A stretch of 13,479 nt of DNA from Leadbetterella sp051649345 (GTDB lineage: Bacteria; Bacteroidota; Bacteroidia; Cytophagales; Spirosomataceae). This document shows, one piece after another, positions 1-8,406 of this stretch. Every line of letters begins with the position of its first letter. Position 1 is the stretch's first letter. Below the pieces are notes generated by a model, which did no database searches, was not told the origin of the DNA, and saw only the letters and a list, made by a program, of their open reading frames with translations. The stretch spans positions 1 through 13,479 of the forward strand of contig JBOFGX010000154.1 of assembly GCA_051649345.1 (NCBI GenBank), in the 5' to 3' direction. A program made the position numbers and the translations under genes.

Positions 1-162
1 ATCGTAATATGGGAAACCACCATGCCGAGTGTATTGGTAGAGACAGGATATTTGACCAATTCTCAAGATGCGGAATTTTTGGGGTCTGAAGATGGGAGAC
101 AAAAAATTGCTCAAGGAATCTTCAAAGCTTTTCAAGAATATAAAGCGAATTTCGAAAAATAA
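1..162 (+). CDS. N-acetylmuramoyl-L-alanine amidase, C-terminal end (partial)
   Basis: The window opens inside this gene. The last 53 codons are read in frame 1 and end at TAA 160-162. The visible part contains MPSVLVETGYLTN, the conserved end of the Amidase_3 (AmiA/B/C-type) fold, where the Glu in VLVE is a conserved active-site residue of the family. It is followed by the usual final helix (KIAQGIFKAFQEY). Such enzymes are zinc hydrolases that cleave the bond between N-acetylmuramic acid and the stem peptide in periplasmic peptidoglycan. The zinc ligands and the signal peptide lie upstream of the window, so the subtype cannot be judged. An MCE gene follows 51 bases downstream, an order I recall from other Bacteroidota. 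The family call is firm despite the short fragment. Confidence 0.85.
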   Translation: MVIWETTMPSVLVETGYLTNSQDAEFLGSEDGRQKIAQGIFKAFQEYKANFEK

Positions 163-186
163 GTACTTCGCTTATTCACAACCTAG

Positions 187-194
187 TATATTTG
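187..194 (+). promoter_or_regulatory. Candidate Bacteroidota -7 promoter box upstream of the MCE gene
   Basis: TATATTTG matches the Bacteroidota sigma-A -7 consensus TAnnTTTG exactly and lies 19 bases before the ATG at 214. This would give a short leader of roughly 13-15 bases. No convincing -33 TTTG is seen at the usual spacing, so the call rests on the -7 box alone. If it is real, the MCE gene can be transcribed independently of the amidase gene. Confidence 0.4.
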
Positions 195-213
195 CTGTGA
201 TTTTAAACATACA

Positions 214-1143
214 ATGAAAAGAGAATATAAAATAGGGATTTTTGGTACTATAGCCTTGGTTATTTTCTATTTTGGTTTCAATTACCTGAAGGGATCAGAC
301 TTGTTTGCGACCAATAATGAGTATTACGTATATTACAACGACGCCACGGGTCTTGGTATATCTTCTCCAGTTATTTTTAACGGTGTAAAAGTGGGAAGAG
401 TGCTAGGGATGGATCCTGTTTTTGATGAAAATAAGGTAATGGTCACTTTAGCAATTTCGAAGAAAATCGAGCTGTCTTCCAATGCCTTGGCTATATTGAT
501 AGATGATGGTCTTTTAGGAGGTAAAATGATACGACTGAAGCTTTTCCCTGGAGGAAAACTCAACGCTGACAATGTCATTAAAGGTAGTATGGACATGGGC
601 ATGATTGATGAGCTTACGGGTAAGGTTGAACCCACACTTAAAAATGTAGATACGCTTACGCTAGCCATTACAAAGCTTATCAATGATTTTCAGTACACGG
701 GCACAGCAGTAAAGGCTCTTTTAGGCTCTGCTAGCCAAACTACAGCTGGCGTAAATGGCTTAGTAGCCTCCAATGCCCAGAACGTAAATAAAGTAATCTC
801 CGACGTAAACCACCTGACTCAGAATCTTAACAACATGGTCAACGACTTAAACAGCCAATTAAAACCTGTAATTGGGGGGGTGAAGTCTACTACAGACTCA
901 TTGAACAAACTTCAGCTCAACCAGACAGTCCAAGCTCTAAATGCAACAATAAGTGACTTAAATTCTACAGTGAAAAACATAAATAAAGGACAAGGTACAT
1001 TGGGTAAACTTACCACCAATGATTCTCTATATACCAACTTAGAGAATACAACAGCATCCTTAAATACCTTACTTGTGGACCTGAAGGCTAATCCTAAAAG
1101 ATATGTGCACTTCTCTCTTTGGGGAGGTAAAAAGCCGAAGTGA
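214..1143 (+). CDS. MlaD/MCE family protein, single-pass inner-membrane lipid-transport component
   Basis: This 309-residue protein has one N-terminal membrane anchor (about residues 7-26) and no cleavable signal. An MCE domain follows (about 36-112), with the typical pattern of a GVKVGRV segment and a GLLGGKMIRL segment. The C-terminal half (about 130-290) is polar, rich in Asn, Leu and Thr, and looks helical or coiled-coil. The end, with GTLGKL and NPKRYVHFS, is typical of Bacteroidota members. MCE proteins form hexameric rings that carry phospholipids between the inner and outer membranes. They usually work with an MlaE-type permease and an MlaF-type ATPase, neither of which lies in this window. 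The start at 214 fits the anchor and a TATATTTG box just upstream. A run of seven G (874-880) lies inside the gene. The family is clear; the transported lipid is unknown. Confidence 0.9.
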   Translation: MKREYKIGIFGTIALVIFYFGFNYLKGSDLFATNNEYYVYYNDATGLGISSPVIFNGVKVGRVLGMDPVFDENKVMVTLAISKKIELSSNALAILIDDGLLGGKMIRLKLFPGGKLNADNVIKGSMDMGMIDELTGKVEPTLKNVDTLTLAITKLINDFQYTGTAVKALLGSASQTTAGVNGLVASNAQNVNKVISDVNHLTQNLNNMVNDLNSQLKPVIGGVKSTTDSLNKLQLNQTVQALNATISDLNSTVKNINKGQGTLGKLTTNDSLYTNLENTTASLNTLLVDLKANPKRYVHFSLWGGKKPK

Positions 1144-1282
1144 TTTGTTTTTTTGGCACAATGCCTAAGTTTTTGGGTTTTAAAGCTCTTTCCTGTTATT
1201 TTTATATCTGAAAACAAGTTTTTCGCAAAAGATTGACTTGCGTATTGACCGTATACTTCTATTTTCAAACCGTATAAAACCT

Positions 1283-3448
1283 ATGAAGATTGTTTTTAAG
1301 CTCCTACTGCTCATCTTTGTTTCTACACGTATATCCGCTCAGCAGAAAGATACGATTCCTGACGAACTGTTGATTACCGGTAAAAGCCCAGGCAGCTTTT
1401 TGCAATCCTTGCCTTCTGTAAATGAGTGGCTTAGCCCACATACAATTCAGGTTTTCATGAAACCGTCTGAAAACGAATCTCCGAAGAAGCTTATCCTCAA
1501 CTTAAAAACGAATCAATTCGAGACAGATGAGGCGGGCAACTACAAGGTAAATACACCCTCAAGAAAAAAACTGTACATAAAGAATGGAGATATTTATTTA
1601 AAAACAAATGACGATGAAGAACGCCTTACGGATGATTCGCAAGAACTAGAAAGAAACCCTACGTTTTCGCCTGATAGCCAGTACGTAGCTTTTACAAAAA
1701 ATAATAATTTATACACATACCATATAGAAACTAAACGTCTTATTCAACTCACCACAGACGGTTCTAAAACTATTTTGAATGGGTTTTCTACTTGGCTTTA
1801 CTGGGAAGAAATCTTTGGTAGAAGTACAAATTTTAGGGCGTTTTGGTGGAGCCCGGATAGTAAAAAAATTGCATTTATGCGTTTCAATGAATCTTCTACG
1901 CCCATGTTTCCGATTTATAATTCGGATGGAAAACATGGCTATATTGAAGAAACCCGATATCCTAAAAGTGGTGATCCAAACCCTACAGTCAAACTCGCAA
2001 TTTCAGATGTATCAGGTGACAATGTAAGCTGGGTATCCTTCCCTGACCCAGAAGAATTTTACCTAGGATGGCCAAAATGGACGCTCAATTCCGATGGTCT
2101 AATGGTACAATACATCAATAGAGACAATAAGCACCTAAAGCTCTATAATGTGTCTGCCAAAACAGGTACCCCTAAACTCTTATATGAAGAAAAACAGGAT
2201 ACATGGATCAATATAGATCAAGCAGACGAGAGACTAACATTACTTCCAGGAGGAAAAGAAATGATTATCCTAAGCGATAAATCGGGCTGGAATCATTTGT
2301 ATTTGTATGGAATAGATGGGAAAATAAAAAACCAAATTACGTCAGGTACCTATACCGTAAAGGAAGTAATCGGTATTGACAATAAAGCAAGGGTACTCTA
2401 TTTTCAAGCCCTAAAAGAAAACTCTGCTCGATTTGACCTGTATAAAATTAGCCTAGACGGGAAAAACCTTCAAAGACTTAGCTTCGGTAGCTATAATTTC
2501 AGACGAGTAGAGCCTTCCCCAGACTTCTCTTATTTTGTACTTACCTATTCCAACACTAAGAACCCCGCTTCCATGTGTGTCATTGACAATAAAGGAACAT
2601 TGATACGGGAGCTAGGCTCTACAAAAGGCACTTTGTTTGATCAATATCAGATTCATACGCCATCCCTCTATAGAGTAAAAAGCACAGATGGTAAATTCGA
2701 CTTGCCCATGACCGTCATATACCCTAAAAATTTTGATCCTGACAAAAAATACCCTGTTCTCATTAGTGTCTATGGTGGACCCGATGCTGCCAGAGTGTTT
2801 GACCAATGGGCATGGTCTCCTAGAACGGAATGGCTTGCCAATGAGGGGCTCATTCAGGTTGCAATGGATCATAGAGCCAGTGGGCATTTCGGTAAAGAAG
2901 GAATTAATTATCTGCATAAAAACTTGGGGCATTGGGAGCTCATTGATTATACCACTATGGTAGAAGCCTTGATCAACAACGGTGGGGTCGATACCAGTAA
3001 AATAGCAATAACAGGCTTTAGCTATGGAGGATATATTACCTGCTTAGCTCTAACTAAAGCTGCTAAAACGTTTACCCATGGTATGGCGGGCGGAAGTGTC
3101 ACATCGTGGGAACTCTATGATAGTGCTTATACCGAACGTTTTATGGATACCCCAAATAACAACTCAGAAGGCTATAAGAGCAGTTCTGTACTCACGTATA
3201 TTGACAATTTTAAAGGTAAACTGTTGCTTGTACATGGTGCAAATGACGATAATGTACACATGCAAAATAGCATTCAGCTCATAGATGCCCTTCAAGAAAG
3301 GAAGAAAGAGTTTGAAATGATGATTTATCCTAATGCCAAGCACGGCTGGGGAGGAGAAAAAGGAATCCATTTTGACAATCTCAAGCTAAAATTCATTTAT
3401 CAGCATTTATTGCAAAAACCGGTTCCTGAGGGTTTGTTAAAATTTTAA
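1283..3448 (+). CDS. Secreted dipeptidyl peptidase IV (S9B prolyl oligopeptidase family)
   Basis: This serine exopeptidase would release Xaa-Pro dipeptides from peptide N-termini, probably in the periplasm or at the cell surface. I chose the ATG at 1283, giving 721 residues. It begins directly with a signal peptide (MKIVFKLLLLIF, likely cleavage after SA before QQ), whereas the in-frame ATG at 1238 adds 15 polar residues. Residues of about 60-450 form the DPPIV-type beta-propeller and include the Glu pair E175/E176 (in LYWEEIFG), which in DPP IV binds the substrate N-terminus. The C-terminal alpha/beta-hydrolase carries the oxyanion Tyr Y497 (VYGGP), Ser S580 (GFSYGGY), Asp D655 (GANDDNVH) and His H687 (AKHGWGG). 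From memory of human DPP IV (Y547, S630, D708, H740), the Tyr-Ser and Asp-His spacings are the same (83 and 32). The gene appears intact. The Glu pair argues against prolyl tripeptidyl peptidase. Confidence 0.92.
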   Translation: MKIVFKLLLLIFVSTRISAQQKDTIPDELLITGKSPGSFLQSLPSVNEWLSPHTIQVFMKPSENESPKKLILNLKTNQFETDEAGNYKVNTPSRKKLYIKNGDIYLKTNDDEERLTDDSQELERNPTFSPDSQYVAFTKNNNLYTYHIETKRLIQLTTDGSKTILNGFSTWLYWEEIFGRSTNFRAFWWSPDSKKIAFMRFNESSTPMFPIYNSDGKHGYIEETRYPKSGDPNPTVKLAISDVSGDNVSWVSFPDPEEFYLGWPKWTLNSDGLMVQYINRDNKHLKLYNVSAKTGTPKLLYEEKQDTWINIDQADERLTLLPGGKEMIILSDKSGWNHLYLYGIDGKIKNQITSGTYTVKEVIGIDNKARVLYFQALKENSARFDLYKISLDGKNLQRLSFGSYNFRRVEPSPDFSYFVLTYSNTKNPASMCVIDNKGTLIRELGSTKGTLFDQYQIHTPSLYRVKSTDGKFDLPMTVIYPKNFDPDKKYPVLISVYGGPDAARVFDQWAWSPRTEWLANEGLIQVAMDHRASGHFGKEGINYLHKNLGHWELIDYTTMVEALINNGGVDTSKIAITGFSYGGYITCLALTKAAKTFTHGMAGGSVTSWELYDSAYTERFMDTPNNNSEGYKSSSVLTYIDNFKGKLLLVHGANDDNVHMQNSIQLIDALQERKKEFEMMIYPNAKHGWGGEKGIHFDNLKLKFIYQHLLQKPVPEGLLKF

Positions 3449-3545
3449 ATATCAATCTAAAAAATTGAATTAAAATAAATTATTCGGTGTTATAAAACAG
3501 ACATACGTTTTGTTGTTTGTTGCATTTTTGCTTTAATTTGATTGA

Positions 3546-5288
3546 ATGAAAATACTTTTACGCTACCTATCTGATTATAAAAAACAAGTTTTTTTAGCTT
3601 TTCTTCTTGCTGCTATAAATCAAACCTTTTCCTTATTGGATCCGTTCTTTTTTGGAAAATTAATAGATACCTATGCCAGAAACCCAAAAGGGTATTCACA
3701 AGATGAATTCTTGAAAGGAGTAGGCTTATTGTTGTTGGCAATAATAGGTGTTGCCATGGTCTCCCGAATCGCCAAAACTCTTCAAGACTACATGGTAAAC
3801 CTGATTATTCAAAAATTCGGAGCCGCCATATTTATGGATGGTCTAAAGCATACATTAAAACTCCCTTTTCAGCAGTTTGAGGATCAAAGGAGTGGTGAAA
3901 CGCTAGCAACATTGCAAAAAGTACGCGTGGATACCGAAAAATTCGTTACGGTATTTATTAATGTCGCATTTGTATCCGTAGTGGGAATCGTTTTTGTCAT
4001 TGTGTATGCCATCAATATTAACCCTTGGCTGGTTTTAGTCTATTTTGGAGGTGCTGCTTCTTTGGCTTTTCTAACCAATGTTTTAAGTAAAAAAATAAAG
4101 AAAATTCAAAAAATTATTGTTCAAGAAACAACCACTCTGGCAGGTACAACCACGGAATCTTTACGAAATATTGAACTTATCAAAAGCCTTGGGCTTGCAG
4201 AGCAAGAGAATGAAAGACTGAAGAAGAATACACTCAAAATTCTAAATTTAGAGTTAAAAAAAGTACGGGGCGTTCGATCGATCAGTTTTATCCAAGGCAC
4301 CTTCGTCAATTTCCTCCGTCAAGTAATTTTGTTTCTTTTGTTGTATCTGATTTTTCAAGATAAAATGACAGTGGGTCAACTTTTGACTTTACAGTTTTAT
4401 TCTTTCTTTGTATTTGGACCATTACAAGAAATGGGCAATGTGATCTTGGCCTACAGAGAAGCTGAAGCTTCTCTTCAAAATTTCGAAAAAATAATTAATA
4501 CCCCAATTGAAGAACAACCCGAAATACCTACTCTCTTAGGTAATGTTCATGAATTAGCTTTTCAAAATGTCACGTTTAAACACAATTCAGCAGAATCTAA
4601 TGCAATTGAAGGTATTGATTTCCGAGTGAAAAAAGGAGAAACAATTGCCTTCGTTGGCCCTTCGGGTTCAGGTAAAACGACTTTAGTCAAACTACTGGTG
4701 GGATTATACAGGACGAATTCGGGTCAAATTACGTACAATGGTATTGACGAATCGGAAATCAATATCGACGAGCTACGAGCACAAATAGGCTTCGTTACCC
4801 AAGATACGCAATTGTTCTCAGGGACTATCCGCGAAAACCTCCGTTTCGTAAAACCATCAGCCACAGAAAAAGAGATGTTGGAGTATCTGGAAAAAGCAGC
4901 TTGCCAAAATCTATTGGCAAGAGCTGAAAAAGGGCTTGATAGTGTTATTGGTGAAGGAGGTATCAAAATTTCAGGGGGTGAAAAACAAAGACTATCAATA
5001 GCCCGAGCTTTGCTTCGGAATCCTAATATTTTCGTATTTGATGAGGCTACTTCTGCCCTTGACTCTATTACAGAAGAAGAGATAACCAGTACAGTAAGAG
5101 AAGTTACGCAAAATGGTGAATACATCACCGTGATGATCGCACATAGACTAAGTACAATTATGCACGCTGATAGGATTTATGTATTAGAAAAAGGCAAGAT
5201 CATTGAGGTAGGAAAGCATGAACAACTTCTTGAGGAAAAAGGCCTGTATTATGCCATGTGGAGACAACAAATTGGAGAAAGAAAATAG
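3546..5288 (+). CDS. ABC exporter half-transporter, fused membrane and ATPase domains (MsbA/LmrA-like)
   Basis: This 580-residue type-IV-fold ABC exporter subunit should act as a homodimer, or as a heterodimer with a partner not seen here. The N-terminal membrane domain (about residues 13-305) has six predicted helices, with clear hydrophobic stretches near 15-37, 56-78, 130-178 and 250-300. The nucleotide-binding domain has Walker A GPSGSGKTT (371-379), Q-loop Q419, signature ISGGEKQR (475-482), Walker B ending D499-E500 with the catalytic Glu present, the D-loop SALD, and the switch His H533 (IAHR). All ATPase motifs are intact, so it should be active. The length is normal for the family. 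The substrate cannot be read from the sequence: lipids, peptides or drugs are all possible. It stands alone, with gaps of 97 and 120 bases to its neighbours and no membrane-fusion protein nearby. Confidence 0.92.
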   Translation: MKILLRYLSDYKKQVFLAFLLAAINQTFSLLDPFFFGKLIDTYARNPKGYSQDEFLKGVGLLLLAIIGVAMVSRIAKTLQDYMVNLIIQKFGAAIFMDGLKHTLKLPFQQFEDQRSGETLATLQKVRVDTEKFVTVFINVAFVSVVGIVFVIVYAININPWLVLVYFGGAASLAFLTNVLSKKIKKIQKIIVQETTTLAGTTTESLRNIELIKSLGLAEQENERLKKNTLKILNLELKKVRGVRSISFIQGTFVNFLRQVILFLLLYLIFQDKMTVGQLLTLQFYSFFVFGPLQEMGNVILAYREAEASLQNFEKIINTPIEEQPEIPTLLGNVHELAFQNVTFKHNSAESNAIEGIDFRVKKGETIAFVGPSGSGKTTLVKLLVGLYRTNSGQITYNGIDESEINIDELRAQIGFVTQDTQLFSGTIRENLRFVKPSATEKEMLEYLEKAACQNLLARAEKGLDSVIGEGGIKISGGEKQRLSIARALLRNPNIFVFDEATSALDSITEEEITSTVREVTQNGEYITVMIAHRLSTIMHADRIYVLEKGKIIEVGKHEQLLEEKGLYYAMWRQQIGERK

Positions 5289-5380
5289 CTTTATCCTTAA
5301 GTGTCTAATTTCCAATATATAAAAAACATATATTAGTGGGATTATTTTAATTTATCTCCTTTTCTAAGCTAAAAAATACG

Positions 5381-5388
5381 TAATTTTA
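5381..5388 (+). promoter_or_regulatory. Candidate -7 promoter box upstream of the U32-ferredoxin pair
   Basis: TAATTTTA matches TAnnTTTG at all but the last base. It lies 20 bases before the ATG at 5409, about the same distance as the box before the MCE gene. No good -33 TTTG is visible. The 120-base gap after the ABC gene makes a separate promoter likely, but this exact box is weakly supported. Confidence 0.3.
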
Positions 5389-5408
5389 CACTCCCAATAC
5401 ACATTAGA

Positions 5409-6650
5409 ATGATCAATAAGCATTTACCCATTGAAGTCATGGCACCTGCCGGTTCCAAAGAAGCTATGATGGCAGCTATTCAAGCTGGAGCAAACTCGGT
5501 TTATTTTGGCGTAGAACAGCTCAATATGCGTGCAAGACAAACGAACAACTTCCTTGTTGATGACTTACCAGAAGTAGCTAAGCTATGTAGTGATAATGGA
5601 GTAAAGTCTTACATTACTCTCAATACAATTATATACGATCATGATGTTTCATTGATGCGAAGGATTATTGATTCTGCAAAAAGTGCGGGGATCACAGCTG
5701 TGATTGCGTCGGATTTGGCCGTAATGAATTATTGCAAGAAAGTAGGTATGGAATTGCATATTTCTACTCAATCCAATATCACAAACATTGAAACCGTAGA
5801 AATGTTCGCTAATTATGCAGACGTAGTGGTTATGGCTCGAGAACTTACGTTGAAGCAGGTAGGTGATATAGTAAAAAACATCGAAAGAAACGATATTCGA
5901 GGGCCGAAAGGTGAACTCGTGCAAGTGGAGATATTCGCTCACGGGGCTTTATGTATGGCGGTATCAGGTAAATGCTATCTGAGCCTCCATTCCCACAATG
6001 CATCAGCCAACAGAGGAGCTTGTATTCAGAACTGTAGAAGAGAATATACTGTGACTGATGAAGAAGGTATAGAGCTAAAAATTGACAATGAGTATATTAT
6101 GTCTGCTAAAGACCTATGCACCATCGACTTTTTAGACAAGATACTAGAAGCTGGTGTACGGGTACTGAAAATTGAAGGCCGAGGTCGTGCCGCTGACTAT
6201 GTATACACTACTACCAAATGCTACAGGGAGGCGGTGGATGCCTTTCACGCAGGTGAGTATACACAAGACAAAAAAGAGGTTTGGAAAGAGAAACTTAGTT
6301 CCGTCTATAATAGAGGTTTTTGGGATGGCTATTATCTAGGACAAAAAATGGGCGAATGGAGCAACGTGCACGGATCTGTAGCTACAGAGAAGAAAGTTTA
6401 TATTGGTAAAGGTGTCAAATACTTTGATAAATTGGGTGTAGGGGAGTTCTTGCTTGAAAGTCATGATATTCAAAAAGGGGATAAGATCATTGTTACAGGA
6501 CCAACTACAGGATATTTAGAAAAAATAGTAGATGAAATTCATGTTTCGGGTGGTGCAGTAGACAAAGCTATCAAAGGAGAATCTATCGCCATTTCGTTTG
6601 AAGAAAAGATAAGAGCCTCTGATAAGCTCTATAAAGTTGTTCCAGCCTAA
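5409..6650 (+). CDS. U32-family (TrhP/YegQ-like) protein, probable tRNA uridine hydroxylation factor
   Basis: This 413-residue cytoplasmic protein starts with the family's TIM-barrel-like beginning (EVMAPAGSKEAM, then GANSVYFGV). It carries the U32 signature as EIFAHGALC followed by SGKCYLS (about residues 174-192). Four cysteines, C182, C189, C205 and C209, have the spacing I recall from E. coli TrhP, where such cysteines are linked to an Fe-S cluster. The name peptidase U32 is historical. TrhP and the B. subtilis homologues make 5-hydroxyuridine at position 34 of tRNAs, using prephenate-derived chemistry, while the relative RlhA modifies 23S rRNA. I infer a tRNA role here because length and motif fit TrhP, but I cannot exclude another U32 subgroup. 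A small C-terminal beta-rich region (about 330-413) follows the barrel. The stop overlaps the start of a ferredoxin gene (TAATG), which suggests a shared function. Confidence 0.85.
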   Translation: MINKHLPIEVMAPAGSKEAMMAAIQAGANSVYFGVEQLNMRARQTNNFLVDDLPEVAKLCSDNGVKSYITLNTIIYDHDVSLMRRIIDSAKSAGITAVIASDLAVMNYCKKVGMELHISTQSNITNIETVEMFANYADVVVMARELTLKQVGDIVKNIERNDIRGPKGELVQVEIFAHGALCMAVSGKCYLSLHSHNASANRGACIQNCRREYTVTDEEGIELKIDNEYIMSAKDLCTIDFLDKILEAGVRVLKIEGRGRAADYVYTTTKCYREAVDAFHAGEYTQDKKEVWKEKLSSVYNRGFWDGYYLGQKMGEWSNVHGSVATEKKVYIGKGVKYFDKLGVGEFLLESHDIQKGDKIIVTGPTTGYLEKIVDEIHVSGGAVDKAIKGESIAISFEEKIRASDKLYKVVPA

Positions 6651-6880
6651 TGACCTTTAAGATTTTTCATCACAGACAAAGGTGTATTGGTTGTAATGCC
6701 TGTGTAGAAATAGCCTACAATAGATGGAGGATGAGCAAAAAAGACGGAAAAGCTGTACTTCTAGGGGCTAAAGAGAAAAAGGGCATATACCAAATGGATC
6801 TTGATCTAGAAGAATACGACGAAAACACAAGAGCTGCCAAAGCCTGCCCTGTAAACATTATTAAAATTCAAGAATTTTAA
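6650..6880 (+). CDS. Small [4Fe-4S] ferredoxin translationally coupled to the U32 gene
   Basis: This 76-residue soluble protein has the cysteine pattern C12-x2-C15-x2-C18 near the N-terminus and a fourth cysteine in a Cys-Pro (C66-P67) near the C-terminus. That is the pattern of a single-cluster [4Fe-4S] ferredoxin, a low-potential electron carrier. The region between the two halves is charged and lacks a second cluster motif. Its ATG shares one base with the TAA of the U32 gene (TAATG), so it is probably translated by ribosomes that have just finished the upstream gene. I infer that it supplies electrons to the U32 protein or helps maintain its cluster. The alternative is a general ferredoxin that merely shares the transcript. 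The fold call is firm; the partner is inferred from position. Confidence 0.88.
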   Translation: MTFKIFHHRQRCIGCNACVEIAYNRWRMSKKDGKAVLLGAKEKKGIYQMDLDLEEYDENTRAAKACPVNIIKIQEF

Positions 6881-6898
6881 ATTATTATAAATCAAGCT

Positions 6899-8248
6899 TT
6901 ATACTTGATAATCCATTAATTTCTGGAAGCACTCCTCTATAAATTTGAAGGGGAAATCTTTGTATTGTTTTTCCAATCTCTCTTCTATTCTATCTGTACA
7001 TAAATTCCCGATACTACCTTCTAATGTATGATTGAGGTCTCTTTTTGGTGTAAAATTACCCTCTTCGATTTCCAATCCTATCTTACGGTAAGCATCTCGA
7101 AACGGCATCCCGTCTACCACAGCTTGATTAACATTTTCGACAGAAAACAATAAGTCAAACCGACTATCTATCAATAAATTAGGGACTACTTCTATATGAT
7201 CGATCATCTTGATAGTAATCTCGAGACAGGTTTTCAACTCTAAAATGGCAGGAAATATTATCTCTTTGGTCAATTGAAATTCTCTATGGTAACCAGAGGG
7301 TAAATTACTTTGCAATAGCATTACTTCGTTTGCCACACTTTTAAGTCTATTGTATTTCCCTCTAAGAAGTTCTGCCACATCTGGGTTTTTCTTGTGAGGC
7401 ATAATACTAGATCCAGTAGTATACTCATCTGATAGTTTTATAAAACCAAAATTTTGACTGTTATACAGGCAAACATCCATAGCAAATTTGGATAGTGTAT
7501 TCGATAATAGTCCTATACTCTGTGCTAAAGCCAACTCCGATTTCCCTCTTGTCATTTGTGCATAAACGACATTATAGTTTAAGTCCTCAAAGCCCAACAA
7601 TTGGGTTGTCAAAGTTCTATTTAGGGGAAATGATGAGCCATATCCAGCTCCGGAGCCTAATGGATTTTTGTTGACAATGTCAAATGTACTTTTAAACGAA
7701 AGCATATCATCTATAACGGCTTCAGCATACGCTCCAAACCAAAGTCCAAAAGAGGAGGGCATAGCAATCTGCAAATGAGTATATCCAGGCAAAAGATCAT
7801 TTTTATGTTTTTCGCTTACCTCTAAAAGCTTTTTTGCCAACTCCCGAATCAACTCTATTATTTGTTCGATTTCAAATCTAAAATACATTTTAAGATCTAC
7901 CAAAACTTGATCGTTTCTAGACCTCCCACTATGGATTTTCTTACCAATATCACCTACTTTGGAGATCAATCTAGATTCGATTTCTGAATGAATATCTTCA
8001 GCAGGATCATTTATTTCAAATTTTCCTTGACTTATGTCATTCATTAACATATATTTGCAATTGTGTAAGAATTCATTTAACTCGTGCCCATCTAATAAAT
8101 CAATGTCACAAAGCATTATGCCGTGAGCCATTGATCCCAAAACATCAAAACGTGCAAGTTGGACATCCAACTCTCGATCTTTTCCAACGGTGAAAATATC
8201 GATTGCTGAGTCATTAACTATTTGATTTTGTTTTTGCCAGATTTTCAC
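6899..8248 (-). CDS. argH: Argininosuccinate lyase
   Basis: This 449-residue enzyme splits argininosuccinate into arginine and fumarate, the last step of arginine synthesis, in the cytoplasm as a homotetramer. It carries the fumarase/aspartase superfamily signature GSSIMPHKKNPD (279-290) with the likely catalytic Ser S281, the conserved YTHLQ with H158, the GKIHSGRSRNDQ segment near residue 110, and the N-terminal FTVGKDRELD. The length is normal for Bacteroidota forms. The start is GTG at 8246-8248. The frame upstream meets a TAA only four codons earlier with no ATG between, and the protein begins MKIWQK as relatives do, so GTG is the real start. No other arginine genes are in the window, so argH is unlinked from the rest of its pathway here. 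It converges on the ferredoxin gene with 18 bases between the stops. Confidence 0.95.
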   Translation of the reverse strand: MKIWQKQNQIVNDSAIDIFTVGKDRELDVQLARFDVLGSMAHGIMLCDIDLLDGHELNEFLHNCKYMLMNDISQGKFEINDPAEDIHSEIESRLISKVGDIGKKIHSGRSRNDQVLVDLKMYFRFEIEQIIELIRELAKKLLEVSEKHKNDLLPGYTHLQIAMPSSFGLWFGAYAEAVIDDMLSFKSTFDIVNKNPLGSGAGYGSSFPLNRTLTTQLLGFEDLNYNVVYAQMTRGKSELALAQSIGLLSNTLSKFAMDVCLYNSQNFGFIKLSDEYTTGSSIMPHKKNPDVAELLRGKYNRLKSVANEVMLLQSNLPSGYHREFQLTKEIIFPAILELKTCLEITIKMIDHIEVVPNLLIDSRFDLLFSVENVNQAVVDGMPFRDAYRKIGLEIEEGNFTPKRDLNHTLEGSIGNLCTDRIEERLEKQYKDFPFKFIEECFQKLMDYQV

Positions 8249-8268
8249 TTTGTATGATTAATTTTTTA

Positions 8269-8299
8269 CAAAGTACGTTTAAACTATTTTCATAACAAA
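8269..8299 (-). promoter_or_regulatory. Candidate argH promoter (-33 TTTG and -7 TACTTTG)
   Basis: Read on the minus strand, TTTG (8299 down to 8296) is followed after 20 bases by TACTTTG (8275 down to 8269), about 20 bases before the GTG start of argH. The spacing fits the Bacteroidota -33/-7 promoter. The -7 box is one base short of the full TAnnTTTG. The placement is sensible for a short leader, but the elements are short and the region is AT-rich. Confidence 0.4.
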
Positions 8300-8406
8300 C
8301 TGTTTTAAAAAATAGAAGGTTTTTATTAAAAAAATGGTGTGATTTTTGCTAGTAAAATAGTATTATTCAACGATTAAATAAGGTTTTGGTTAAGGGTTAA
8401 AGTAGA

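Noticed and set aside
1238..1282. Upstream in-frame ATG at 1238 as the dipeptidyl peptidase start
   Set aside because: It would place 15 mostly polar residues in front of a complete signal peptide that starts at ATG 1283.
3509..3540. TTTG and TAATTTG as a promoter for the ABC exporter gene
   Set aside because: The -7-like box ends 5 bases before the ATG, which would leave almost no leader. The match is also one base short, so I do not report it.
4724..5128. Open frame of 134 codons on the minus strand
   Set aside because: It is antisense to the ATPase domain of the ABC exporter, where all motifs are intact on the plus strand. It has no independent protein features.
6891..6909. Inverted repeat ATCAAG / CTTGAT between the convergent ferredoxin and argH genes as a shared terminator
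   Set aside because: The stem is only 6 base pairs with a 7-base loop, AT-rich, with no clear U-tract on either side, and it overlaps the argH stop region. It is too weak to call.
8249..8406. Plus-strand promoter for the haloperoxidase gene in the divergent region
   Set aside because: Several T-rich stretches exist (for example near 8341-8348 and 8379-8388), but none gives TAnnTTTG with a properly spaced TTTG.
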